Under the pieces are notes generated by a model. The model ran no database searches. It was not told the origin of the DNA and saw only the letters and a list, made by a program, of their open reading frames with translations. A stretch of DNA of 64,000 bases, from contig NZ_CP045302.1 in assembly GCF_009363155.1 (NCBI RefSeq), positions 943,001 to 1,007,000 on the forward strand. The letters are read 5' to 3'. The stretch comes from Azotobacter salinestris. GTDB taxonomy: Bacteria > Pseudomonadota > Gammaproteobacteria > Pseudomonadales > Pseudomonadaceae. This document shows positions 56,485 to 64,000 of this stretch, piece after piece (the first letter of the stretch is position 1; every line of letters begins with the position of its first letter). Made by a program: the position numbers and the translations under genes.

Positions 56485-58485
56485 ATGTCATTACCTAAGC
56501 ACCATCTGGAACTGCTGAGCCCGGCACGGGACGTGTCCATCGCCAGGGAGGCCATCCTGCATGGCGCCGATGCCGTGTATATCGGCGGCCCCAGCTTCGG
56601 TGCGCGGCACAATGCCGGCAACAGCGTGGCGGAGATCGCCGGGCTGGTGGAGTTCGCCCACCTGTTCCATGCCCGGGTGTTCGTCACCCTCAACACCATC
56701 CTGCACGACGACGAGCTGGAGCCGGCCCGCCAGCTGATCGGGCAGCTGTACGACGCCGGTATCGACGCGCTGATCGTGCAGGACATGGGCATCCTGGAGC
56801 TGGACATCCCGCCCATCGAGCTGCATGCCAGCACCCAGTGCGACATCCGCACCCCGGAAAAGGCCAGGTTCCTTTCGGATGCCGGCCTTACCCAGCTGGT
56901 GCTGGCCCGCGAGCTCAGCCTGCAGGAGGTCCGCGCCATCGGCGCGCAGGTGGACGCGACCATCGAGTACTTCATCCATGGCGCACTGTGCGTGGCCTTC
57001 TCCGGGCAGTGCTACATCTCTCATGCGCAGACCGGGCGCAGCGCCAACCGCGGCGACTGCTCGCAGGCCTGCCGGCTGCCCTACACCCTGCAGGACGACC
57101 AGGGCCGCGTGGTGGCCTACGACAAGCACCTGCTGTCGATGAAGGACAACAACCAGAGCGCCAACCTGCGCGCCCTGATCGATGCCGGCGTGCGCTCCTT
57201 CAAGATCGAGGGCCGCTACAAGGACATGGGCTATGTGAAGAACATCACCGCCTACTACCGCCAGCGGCTCGACGAGATCCTGAACGAGCGCCCCGAGCTG
57301 GCGCGGGCCTCCAGCGGCCGGACCGAGCACTTCTTCGTGCCGGACCCGGACAAGACCTTCCACCGCGGCAGCACGGACTACTTCGCCAACGAGCGCCAGA
57401 TCGACATCGGCGCCTTCGACTCGCCGACCTTCACCGGCCTGCCGGTGGGCGAGATCCTCAAGGTCGGCAAGAAGGACCTGATCGCCAGGACCCATGAGCC
57501 GCTGTCCAACGGCGACGGCCTGAACGTGCTGGTCAAGCGCGAGGGGGTGGGTTTCCGCGCCAGCGTCGTCGAAGAACTCGAGCGGTTCGAGCAGGACGGC
57601 AAGCCCCGCTGGCAGTACCGCATCGAGCTCAACGAGATGCCGCCGGCGCTGAGGCAGCTGCGTCCGCAGCATGCGCTGAACCGCAACCTGGATCACAACT
57701 GGCAGCAGGCGCTGCTGAAGACCTCCGCCGAGCGCCGCGTGGCGGTCCGCTGGTACGTCCAGCTGAGCGAAGAACGACTCGTCCTGACGGTGACCAGCGA
57801 GGAAGGCATCGGCGCCTCGGCGAGCCTGGCGGGGCCCTTCGGTCTGGCGAAGAGGCCGGAGCAGGCGCTCGAGCAACTGCGCGACCTGCTCGGCCAGCTG
57901 GGCACGACCCTCTACCATGCCGAGGGCGTGGAGATCGACGCGCCGCAGGCCTTCTTCGTCCCCAACTCCCAGCTCAAGGCCCTGCGCCGCGAGGCCATCG
58001 ACGCGCTGAGCGCCGCGCGCCTGGCCGCCCACCCGCGCGGCGGCCGCAAGCCGGTCAGCGTGCCGCCGCCGGTGTATCCGGAATCGCACCTGACCTTCTT
58101 GGCCAACGTGTACAACGAGAAGGCCCGGGCCTTCTATCACCGCTACGGTGTGCAGCTGATCGACGCGGCCTACGAGGCCCACGAGGAAACCGGCGAGGTG
58201 CCGGTGATGATCACCAAGCACTGCCTGCGCTTCTCCTTCAACCTGTGCCCGAAACAGGCCAAGGGCGTTACCGGCGTGCGCACCAAGGTCGCGCCGATGC
58301 AACTGGTGCACCAGGACGAGGTGCTGACCCTGACCTTCGACTGCAAGGCCTGCGAGATGCACGTGATGGGCAGGATCAAGGGCCACATCCTCGACCTGCC
58401 CCAGCCCGGCAGCACGGCCAGCGTGGTCGGCCAGATCAGCCCCGAGGATCTGCTCAAGACCATCAGGAACAGGCCGCAGCGCTGA
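56485..58485 (+). CDS. rlhA: 23S rRNA 5-hydroxycytidine synthase (peptidase U32 family)
   Basis: 666-residue U32-family protein matching E. coli RlhA (YdcP), which hydroxylates C2501 of 23S rRNA. Recognised stretches: HLELLSPARDVSIAREAILH, LIVQDMGILELDIPPIELHA, AQTGRSANRGDCSQACRLPY and GVRSFKIEGRYKDM. Cys for the Fe-S cluster are in CSQACRLPY, KHCLRFSFNLCPK and CKACEMHVMG. The start MSLPKHHLELL is chosen by similarity; an upstream in-frame ATG is less likely. Confidence 0.93.
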   Translation: MSLPKHHLELLSPARDVSIAREAILHGADAVYIGGPSFGARHNAGNSVAEIAGLVEFAHLFHARVFVTLNTILHDDELEPARQLIGQLYDAGIDALIVQDMGILELDIPPIELHASTQCDIRTPEKARFLSDAGLTQLVLARELSLQEVRAIGAQVDATIEYFIHGALCVAFSGQCYISHAQTGRSANRGDCSQACRLPYTLQDDQGRVVAYDKHLLSMKDNNQSANLRALIDAGVRSFKIEGRYKDMGYVKNITAYYRQRLDEILNERPELARASSGRTEHFFVPDPDKTFHRGSTDYFANERQIDIGAFDSPTFTGLPVGEILKVGKKDLIARTHEPLSNGDGLNVLVKREGVGFRASVVEELERFEQDGKPRWQYRIELNEMPPALRQLRPQHALNRNLDHNWQQALLKTSAERRVAVRWYVQLSEERLVLTVTSEEGIGASASLAGPFGLAKRPEQALEQLRDLLGQLGTTLYHAEGVEIDAPQAFFVPNSQLKALRREAIDALSAARLAAHPRGGRKPVSVPPPVYPESHLTFLANVYNEKARAFYHRYGVQLIDAAYEAHEETGEVPVMITKHCLRFSFNLCPKQAKGVTGVRTKVAPMQLVHQDEVLTLTFDCKACEMHVMGRIKGHILDLPQPGSTASVVGQISPEDLLKTIRNRPQR

Positions 58486-58509
58486 GCCCGGCTGCTCTTC
58501 TGCCTTGAT

Positions 58510-58535
58510 CGTTCCCACGCTCCCGCGTGGGAACG
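58510..58535. repeat. GTTCCCACGC-type hairpin after rlhA
   Basis: Perfect CGTTCCCACGC / GCGTGGGAACG around a TCCC loop, 25 bases below the rlhA stop. No U-run follows, so it is a dispersed palindrome and not a classic terminator. Confidence 0.75.
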
Positions 58536-58614
58536 CCACTCCGGACGCTTCGGTCTCCATGTACACGCCGAAGAACCGCCGCGCGGGTTTTCCAGCCCTC
58601 GGCGCCACCGCTGC

Positions 58615-59187
58615 CTACCGATCAGGCAGCGCTTTCCGATAAACGCTGGCATGCCAGTAGCCCTTCATCAGCAGATGCCGCGGCCCTGCCCAGCCGCGCC
58701 TGCGCAGTTGCCGCGCGATGAGGATGTTCATGATGCCGTGGCCCATCAGCAGCACGCTGCCGTGCGTCTCGGCCAGCTGGACGAGCCGCTCCGCCGCCGC
58801 GCCGGCCCGTCTGTTCGACTCACGGATCGGCTCGGTGTGCCGGGCGAAACCGCAGAACCAGGCGCTGCGAAACAGCAGTCGCCAGAAGCCGGCCGGCAGC
58901 TTCGGGAAGGGCCAGTCCAAGTAGGGCAGATGGGCTTCGGCGAACAGCGGATCGGGCTGCCGGCAGCTGTCCACACCCAGGCAGGCTCTCGATTGCACGC
59001 AGCGCGCGATGGAGCTGCAGACCACCGCCCCCGCCGCACGGGCGAGCGTGACGAGCCCGTCGGGCATCTCATGGACGGCCACGTCGGCCTCGTTGTAGCG
59101 CGCGAGCCAGTCCTTCATCTGCGCCGGACTGCACCAGCACGCAGCGCCATGATCGGGCCTGCCATGGCGCACCAGAATGATCTGCAT
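58615..59187 (-). CDS. Histidine phosphatase family protein
   Basis: 190 residues. RHG motif IILVRHGRPDH at the N-terminus, second catalytic His in VLLMGHGIMNILIARQL, and an aromatic middle section (LPYLDWPFPKLPAGFWRLLF). Substrate unknown; the fold covers sugar phosphatases and phosphoprotein phosphatases. The start MQIILVRHG gives the normal RHG position. Confidence 0.85.
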   Translation of the reverse strand: MQIILVRHGRPDHGAACWCSPAQMKDWLARYNEADVAVHEMPDGLVTLARAAGAVVCSSIARCVQSRACLGVDSCRQPDPLFAEAHLPYLDWPFPKLPAGFWRLLFRSAWFCGFARHTEPIRESNRRAGAAAERLVQLAETHGSVLLMGHGIMNILIARQLRRRGWAGPRHLLMKGYWHASVYRKALPDR

Positions 59188-59709
59188 GGACAACCCCCTG
59201 TAGTGGACTAAAAAAAACACTACAAAACCATTGACACAACCGTGTCTGCCCTTGGATGATGGAACTGCTTCCCTAAGAGGGAGCCCTGGTAAGGGTGTTC
59301 GCGGTTTGCTCGACCCACTCGTCGAGCCACTTCGCGGCTGTACTGCCCACAAGGCGGACTGATGAAGTTGACTGGCAGTAATCGCATCTGGCGGCGAGAA
59401 GTGCTGGCGAAACATTCGGATGATGCTTGTGGCGGGCCGTACTACCCCTCCGGCCCCGCTACCGGACACCATCGATGCTCGCCTCCTTCCTCCTCCTCGC
59501 GATCTTCCGTCCCGGCTTCTCCAGGCTTGCTTTGTGTAGTTAGCTCAGATCAGCGCTACATAAGGCTCATGTTGTGATCTGAACCCAGCTGCACGGCATG
59601 CAGGCCGCCGTCCGATCCGTAGATTCACGGACGGCGGGCCTGAATCCGAAGACAGCACACGTTTTTTCGCAAAACGTTCGATCAATGGATGACCATGAGG
59701 ACCTTGCAC
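59188..59709. other. Long spacer, no assigned gene
   Basis: About 520 bases. It includes an inverted repeat GTAGTG / CACTAC around an A-run at 59200-59223 and a TTGACA-like hexamer at 59232, and a 71-codon frame (59362-59577) with a weak ribosome site and no recognised domain. A small RNA is possible but I could not identify one. Confidence 0.4.
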
Positions 59710-60039
59710 ATGAACCTGAACGATGCACTCTCCCCCGAAGACCTGGCTCAACTGTTCGCCCAGCGCAGGGACAAGAGCGAAAGCCATATCCTCTGGGTCT
59801 GCGAAGAGGGTGAAGTCCATCTCGATCGCCTTCCGGCCGGCATGGAGGAAGAGGAGTTCGAAAAACGTACTCCCGCCATGCGTGTCAGGCTCAGAGCCTA
59901 TCACCGTGGAAAAGGCTACGTCGGGAAGAAGGCCGCGGCCGACCGGGAATTCATCGGGCGCGTTCACCAGACCCTGACCGAGCACTGGCGCGTCGCCCGG
60001 AGCAAGCCCGGCGTTCACTACCTGGACAGGTACTGCTGA
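59710..60039 (+). CDS. Hypothetical protein
   Basis: 109 residues starting MNLNDALSPEDLAQLFAQRR (an ATG seven codons upstream is possible). Highly charged: GMEEEEFEKRTPAMRVRLRAY, then RGKGYVGKKAAADREF. C-terminus ends GVHYLDRYC. Soluble and not recognised; similar short proteins occur in pseudomonads (recalled, unverified). Confidence 0.6.
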   Translation: MNLNDALSPEDLAQLFAQRRDKSESHILWVCEEGEVHLDRLPAGMEEEEFEKRTPAMRVRLRAYHRGKGYVGKKAAADREFIGRVHQTLTEHWRVARSKPGVHYLDRYC

Positions 60040-60114
60040 TCGGCTGACCATTCCACCACTGACCCTGCCTACCCGGTTCGCCGGCGATCCCCAGCGAACC
60101 GAGTAGGCATCTCC

Positions 60115-60138
60115 GTTCCCACGCACCCGCGTGAGAAC
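60115..60138. repeat. GTTCCCACGC-type hairpin
   Basis: GTTCCCACGC / GCGTGAGAAC around ACCC, one mismatch. Third member of this family in the window. Confidence 0.6.
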
Positions 60139-60315
60139 ACCGCCCCGCTCCGGCGCTCCCCGCAAAAACGCCCATCCGTCGACGCCCCACCGCCGTCCCG
60201 CTCCGGTACTAGACTGAAAGCGACCCCACAACCGAGGCCCAACGCCAGGGAGGTGATGGTGCACGCCCCGCGCACTCCCCTTTGATCCACTCCCCTTTCC
60301 CTGGAGATCGCCGTC

Positions 60316-60447
60316 ATGAGCAAAAAACACGAGTCGCACAAGGAAGCCAAGAAGAAACCGCTGAAGAGCGCCCAGGAAAAACGTCAGGCCAAGCGCCTCA
60401 AGAAGTCCGAGCACACCCTGCTGGGCAGCCACAGCGCCACATCCTGA
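60316..60447 (+). CDS. Small Lys-rich protein
   Basis: 43 residues from ATG 60316 with CTGGAGA upstream. SKKHESHKEAKKKPLKSAQE and KRLKKSEHTLLGSH: about one third Lys/Arg, probably nucleic-acid binding or disordered. Below the length cutoff of most gene finders. Coding inferred from ribosome site and codon regularity. Confidence 0.6.
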   Translation: MSKKHESHKEAKKKPLKSAQEKRQAKRLKKSEHTLLGSHSATS

Positions 60448-60563
60448 ACACCACCCCGGCCCGGCCGCCACGCGCCGGGCCTGCCCATCGCCCCGTACCC
60501 GCCAGCTTGCACGGCCTGCGCATTAGGGTAGGCTGGGCGTCCTCATTGAACAGGAGTCTCCCC

Positions 60564-60845
60564 ATGGCCCGTGCCACCGCCCGCCACATTCTGGTTCCCA
60601 CCGAAGCCAAGTGCCTCGAACTGAAGGCCGCCATCGAAGCCGGCGCCGACTTCGCCCAGGTCGCCCGTGACAACTCCACCTGCCCCTCCGGCCGCGACGG
60701 CGGCGACCTCGGCTCCTTCGGCCGCGGCCAGATGGTGAAGGAGTTCGACGCCGTGGTGTTCAGCGCCCCGCTGAATGTCGTGCAGGGTCCGGTCAAGACC
60801 CAGTTCGGCTACCACCTGCTCGAAGTCACCAGCCGCCAGGACTGA
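60564..60845 (+). CDS. ppiC: Parvulin-type peptidyl-prolyl isomerase
   Basis: 93-residue single-domain parvulin, cytoplasmic: ATARHILVPTEAKCLELK, SGRDGGDLGSFGRGQMVKEF, FSAPLNVVQGPVKTQFGYH and LLEVTSRQD. Size and sequence match PpiC. ATG follows CAGGAGTC. Confidence 0.95.
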   Translation: MARATARHILVPTEAKCLELKAAIEAGADFAQVARDNSTCPSGRDGGDLGSFGRGQMVKEFDAVVFSAPLNVVQGPVKTQFGYHLLEVTSRQD

Positions 60846-61028
60846 ACCGGCCGGCGCCATGCCGGGGCTGTCCGGCGTGGTCTCTCCAGGGCCGCCGCCC
60901 GCTCTCGCCCCCTCCAGCCCTCATGAGGCGTCCACGGGAACACGGACGAACGCCCATGCCCGGCTGTCTTTGCGAAGAACCAGCCCAGAAGCTCCCGCAA
61001 ACCGGCCCCCGCCACCTGTCCGGCAGGA

Positions 61029-62285
61029 TCAATTCTGCCTGCGATCGGAGGCCGTCGCAGGCCGGGCTGCAGGCTCCGCGAGGACCTGGTCGATACCGAG
61101 CAGTCTGCCGCCGTTCATCAGAGTGAAACAGCGCGGCGCCGTGCGTGTCAGCAGCAGAGCGGCGAGCAGCGCGACGGTCACGGTGACGAGGACACTGGCC
61201 AGGTAGTGCGCCAGCATCCAGCCGTCGGTCGGGGCCGGGATCAGGCGCCACAGCTGGATTTTTACCGCAGCGATGAGCGGAAAATGCGTGGCGTAGAGGA
61301 AGAAGGCCAGCCCTCCATAGCGCGCGACGGCGGCGCCCAGCGGAGTCGCCGCCAGATGCAGAACGATTCCCCAGCACGCCAGCACGCCGATCAGGCGCAT
61401 GGCGCGGGTCGCCGTCGTCAGCCATTCGGGGCGTTGGTCGTCCCAGGCCAGGAACAGCGGTGCTGCGGCCCGCAGGGCGACGAGAGCGACATAGAGCGCC
61501 GCCAGCAGCAGTGCAGCGCGCTGCCCCATTTCCAGCGACACGCCGCGCACACGCAGCCAGCCGCCCAGGAAAAAGAAGAACACCACGTCGGAGCGGAAGA
61601 AGATCAGCAGGTCGTGGCCGGCCATCCACGCCAGCCCCAGTGTCGCCAGCCCCAGGTAGGGCGCATGGCGCAGCAGCAGCCACAGGACCGGACTGACCAG
61701 CACGGTGACGAACAGGTCGCGCACGAACCAGAACTGGAATCCCACCGGGTGGCGGGTGAGGCCGAAGACGGCGTTGAGATAGTCGAACCAGCCGGCGCGC
61801 GCGAAGCGGATATTGAGGTCGTCCAGGAGCGGGTCGTCCGAGCGCCAGATGAACAAGGCCAGCAGGAGCGCCAGGAACACGGCGTTCCAGAATACCAGCG
61901 GCAGGTACAGGGACAGCAGGCGCCGCCGGATACGCCGCGGCAGTTCGAAGCGGGCGGCATGCGGGCGCTCGGCGAAGGAGAAGAACAGCCAGCCGGAGAT
62001 CAGGCTGAGCAGGGGAACCGCGCTGAAGAAGAAGAACAGGACGAAGCTGTTGACGAAGGTCGCCAGCGGATGATGCGCGACATCCATGCCTTCGAACGGC
62101 GAAACCTGTGCGTTCGGGAACTTCAGGTAATGCAGGAAGACCAGGCCGACGATCAGGGTGATGCGCGCAAACCCGATGGCCTGCGACAGGTCCCGATCAG
62201 TCAGCGGACGTGCGTCACGGCGTAGCCACCGCGTAAAACCATCGCCGAATTTCACTGCCTGGAGTTTCACTGGCGTGTCCTCCAT
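61029..62285 (-). CDS. Acyltransferase 3 family membrane protein
   Basis: 418-residue membrane protein with about ten hydrophobic segments, of the acyltransferase-3 (OafA/WecH-like) family that O-acetylates surface sugars or glycolipids. Catalytic-type motif GFARITLIVGLVFLHYL, then FQFWFVRDLF and FFLYATHFPLIAA. Isolated gene; substrate unknown. Confidence 0.85.
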   Translation of the reverse strand: MEDTPVKLQAVKFGDGFTRWLRRDARPLTDRDLSQAIGFARITLIVGLVFLHYLKFPNAQVSPFEGMDVAHHPLATFVNSFVLFFFFSAVPLLSLISGWLFFSFAERPHAARFELPRRIRRRLLSLYLPLVFWNAVFLALLLALFIWRSDDPLLDDLNIRFARAGWFDYLNAVFGLTRHPVGFQFWFVRDLFVTVLVSPVLWLLLRHAPYLGLATLGLAWMAGHDLLIFFRSDVVFFFFLGGWLRVRGVSLEMGQRAALLLAALYVALVALRAAAPLFLAWDDQRPEWLTTATRAMRLIGVLACWGIVLHLAATPLGAAVARYGGLAFFLYATHFPLIAAVKIQLWRLIPAPTDGWMLAHYLASVLVTVTVALLAALLLTRTAPRCFTLMNGGRLLGIDQVLAEPAARPATASDRRQN

Positions 62286-62617
62286 GGTTCATGATCAAGG
62301 GCGCGTATTTACTTCGAGGATATGGCTCCGCTGGCCTTGAATGTGGGTCGTCGCCCGGCGGCACGAGCCGCCGGCCTTCCCAAGGGACTCCGGGCGCTCC
62401 CCCAAGGTCCGGCCAGGCGACGGCCTGCACGCCATTCGTCCAGAAGACTCGGGCAAGGAAAACCTGCGGGATGGTCCCGCTCTCCTCCGCCCTCGCCAGG
62501 GGCGCGGTCGCGGGCATCAGGCGGCACCATACCCACGGCGGCAATGGCCGGGCTGGTCATTGCCTGGCTCTGGCCTCGTAGACCGGATTGCCTTCGATCT
62601 CGAAGTAGTCTTGGCCA
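62286..62617. other. Spacer between the acyltransferase and a mobile element
   Basis: About 330 bases. Overlapping short frames only, none with similarity. Likely contains the promoter of the acyltransferase. Nothing else recognised. Confidence 0.45.
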
Positions 62618-62885
62618 TAGGGTCTGTTGACGTTTTGGCGTAGGCCGCGACGGAGGCCCGTTTGGCGCAGAACAAGGAACGAGGAGAGAGGTTTGGTCAT
62701 TCCAAATGAACGACGAGCGACGCGGTGCTGCGCCAAACGGGCCCCGTCCCTGCGGGTTGCGCGGCAAATGCCGCCATGCGGCGTTGCGGGTCTTGGCAAG
62801 GGAACACCATTGCCGGCGACCCGCGCCTTGCCTGGCGGCATTTGGCGCGGCAACGCGGCTCACGCCAAAACGTCAACAGACCCTA
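62618..62885. mobile_element. 268-bp nonautonomous element with 24-bp terminal inverted repeats
   Basis: TAGGGTCTGTTGACGTTTTG (plus GCGT) at 62618-62641 is repeated inverted and without mismatch at 62862-62885. Inside is a second inverted repeat, GCCCGTTTGGCGCAG / CTGCGCCAAACGGGC, and several GCGGCAAATGCCGCC-type hairpins. No transposase. TA at both outer ends may be the target duplication. Confidence 0.82.
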
Positions 62886-63176
62886 GTGGATGTACCAGAC
62901 GCCGCGCTTGACGGTCACATCCGACAGTGCGACGGCGCCCGGCGCCTTTTCTATGGCGTTGTCCATGGCTTCCTTCATGCTCGGGTACATGCCGGTCGGG
63001 ATGAAGGAGATGATATGGATGACATCCCGCCCCTGGACTCGCCGCCGCGTATCGACGCGGTGCGCTTCGGATTTGATGTCGATGTTCTTGGTCGAGGCGA
63101 CGGTGAAATCGCCGACCCGGTTGACGCAGCCTTGCAGGGCGGACATGGCCAGCACGGACAGCAGCAGCTTTTTCAA
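62883..63176 (-). CDS. Small lipoprotein
   Basis: 97 residues from a TTG start with AAAGGA upstream; signal KKLLLSVLAMSALQGC with a lipobox LQGC, then a soluble domain ending VTVKRGVWYIH. The TAG stop is contributed by the terminal bases of the mobile element at 62618-62885, so the insertion may have changed its C-terminus. Family not recognised. Confidence 0.65.
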   Translation of the reverse strand: MKKLLLSVLAMSALQGCVNRVGDFTVASTKNIDIKSEAHRVDTRRRVQGRDVIHIISFIPTGMYPSMKEAMDNAIEKAPGAVALSDVTVKRGVWYIH

Positions 63177-63309
63177 TCTCGAATCCTTTGTCCATCGAAT
63201 TGAAGTCGTTCCGTCGTGAACGCCCGATGGCGACAGTAGCCATGGCCGTGAACGAACATGAATAATATCAATTTGATGACAAAGTCCCCATGCCGCCCCC
63301 TGACGCAGC

Positions 63310-63345
63310 CCGCTGGAAAACCGCTGCACGGGTTTTCCACTACAA
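63310..63345. repeat. REP palindrome
   Basis: GCTGGAAAACCGCTGCACGG followed by GTTTTCCACTACAA; member of the dispersed REP family. Confidence 0.7.
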
Positions 63346-63399
63346 CGGGGGGCGTCAGGTCTCGCCAGGCAAGGGTCGGGGAATGGCCGGGCTGCCGAT

Positions 63400-63684
63400 C
63401 TACGTCGTCTGCAACTGGCGGGCGATCTGCTCGATGCAGGCAGCGAGGCGTTCTTCGGCCTCGCGCAGCTGCTGGCCCTGCTGCAGCAGGGGGACGCAGA
63501 GGTTGAGGGCCGTCAACACCAGCAGTTCGTCCTTGCTGGCATTGGGGAAACGCTGGCGGCTCTCCGCCACGCGCTCCTGGAGCAGGGCGGCGGCCTCCTG
63601 CAGGACGCGCTCCTCGTCGGCGGAGGCCTTGATCGGGTACTCGCGCCCGAGAATCCTCAGGACACGGACGCCATTCTCCTTCAT
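63400..63684 (-). CDS. zapA: Cell division protein ZapA
   Basis: 94-residue FtsZ-ring stabiliser: VRVLRILGREYPIKASADEE, LQEAAALLQERVAESR and LVLTALNLCVPLL are the conserved parts, with a C-terminal coiled coil. Overlaps the upstream gene by ATGA (63681-63684). Confidence 0.93.
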   Translation of the reverse strand: MKENGVRVLRILGREYPIKASADEERVLQEAAALLQERVAESRQRFPNASKDELLVLTALNLCVPLLQQGQQLREAEERLAACIEQIARQLQTT

Positions 63685-63908
63685 GCGGCGCTACTGGTGC
63701 CGGCACGCTCGATCAGCGCCTGCAGGCGGGCGACCATGGCGGCCTGCCGTTCTTCCTGCTCGAGGGCAGCCAGTTGAAGGTTGTCGTTCTCCTCCCTGGC
63801 ATGGCGCAGGTCCTGCTCAAGCTGGCTGCAGTTCTCGGCCAGCGTCCGGTTTTGCTGGAGAAGGTCGGCCACAATGCGTTCGAGTTGTGCGAGGGTTGTT
63901 TCAAGCAT
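63681..63908 (-). CDS. ZapB-like coiled-coil protein (TIGR02449 type)
   Basis: 75 residues, nearly all heptad coiled coil (LEQDLRHAREENDNLQLAAL). Partner of zapA in pseudomonads, translationally coupled to it. Proposed link of the Z-ring to other division factors, by analogy with ZapB. Confidence 0.88.
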   Translation of the reverse strand: MLETTLAQLERIVADLLQQNRTLAENCSQLEQDLRHAREENDNLQLAALEQEERQAAMVARLQALIERAGTSSAA

Positions 63909-64000
63909 GGTAGGTATCTGGATCCGTAGAGAAGCGTGGAAGGTTAACTAAGAACACTGGCAAGGGGGAAAGTTTTTGACTCGATCATTGCCATGCTGTG

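Noticed and set aside
56491-58608. 705-codon minus-strand frame opposite rlhA
   Set aside because: Shadow of rlhA caused by high GC at third codon positions.
59362-59577. 71-codon ORF in the long spacer
   Set aside because: Second half is low-complexity Ser/Pro, weak ribosome site, no recognised motif.
63177-63399. 6S RNA expected downstream of zapA in pseudomonads
   Set aside because: I looked for the long bulged hairpin on the minus strand and found only a REP element and AT-rich sequence.

Overview
The window is a high-GC, densely coded stretch of a gammaproteobacterial chromosome, almost certainly Pseudomonadaceae (Pseudomonas or Azotobacter type). The reasons are the gene order of the cobalamin operon, the rnd-ycgL pair, the zapA/ZapB-like pair, a long NrdA with two ATP cones, a sigma-54 promoter in front of dctA, and many dispersed GTAG-headed REP palindromes together with a REP-associated transposase. 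The species cannot be fixed from the sequence alone. No tRNA, rRNA or CRISPR array was seen.

Layout. 1-5.8 kb holds the end of oligopeptidase B, a YihY membrane protein, a hemerythrin, an M61-like peptidase and a YcgN protein. 6.1-9.8 kb is a glucarate catabolism locus (gudD, gudP) in which one deletion has fused the 3' remnants of kdgD and of a divergent GntR/FadR-type regulator. 9.8-14.4 kb carries rnd-ycgL, a mercaptopyruvate-type sulfurtransferase, two tandem phage-lysin-like paralogues and a cysteine-rich copper-binding helical bundle. 14.4-26.6 kb is one cobalamin unit on the minus strand: riboswitch, btuB, btuM, cobO, cobB, bluB, cbiB, cobD, cobQ, cobU, cobT, cobC, cobS, mostly joined by 4-bp start/stop overlaps. 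It combines B12 uptake with late corrin steps and nucleotide-loop assembly. 26.7-32.2 kb has two Sir2 deacylases, a glutamine amidotransferase, a MOSC protein, two NlpC/P60 lipoproteins and a 3-methyladenine glycosylase.

32.3-45.3 kb holds a DAHP synthase behind an aromatic-rich leader peptide and attenuator, then ttcA, two Yip1 paralogues, an SprT-like protein, dctA with its RpoN promoter, a dienelactone hydrolase, a phosphopantetheinyl transferase, and nrdA-nrdB behind NrdR and DnaA boxes. 45.3-52.4 kb is the accessory island: a small mobile element with IS630-like ends, a TIR/SEFIR-domain gene in an integron-cassette-like setting and split by an IS5-family element, a RAYT with a partial tandem duplication in a REP cluster, a methyltransferase, small orphan genes and an intact IS630-family element.

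52.4-64 kb has orphan small genes, a CAP-domain protein, a striking protein made of fifteen 16-residue repeats, an HPF-like protein, rlhA, a histidine phosphatase, a parvulin, an acyltransferase, a 268-bp element with 24-bp terminal repeats abutting a small lipoprotein gene, and zapA with a ZapB-like partner. The most interesting places are the TIR/SEFIR cassette region, the 16-residue repeat protein, the DAHP synthase leader region, the kdgD/regulator deletion scar and an AT-rich codon patch in nrdA.
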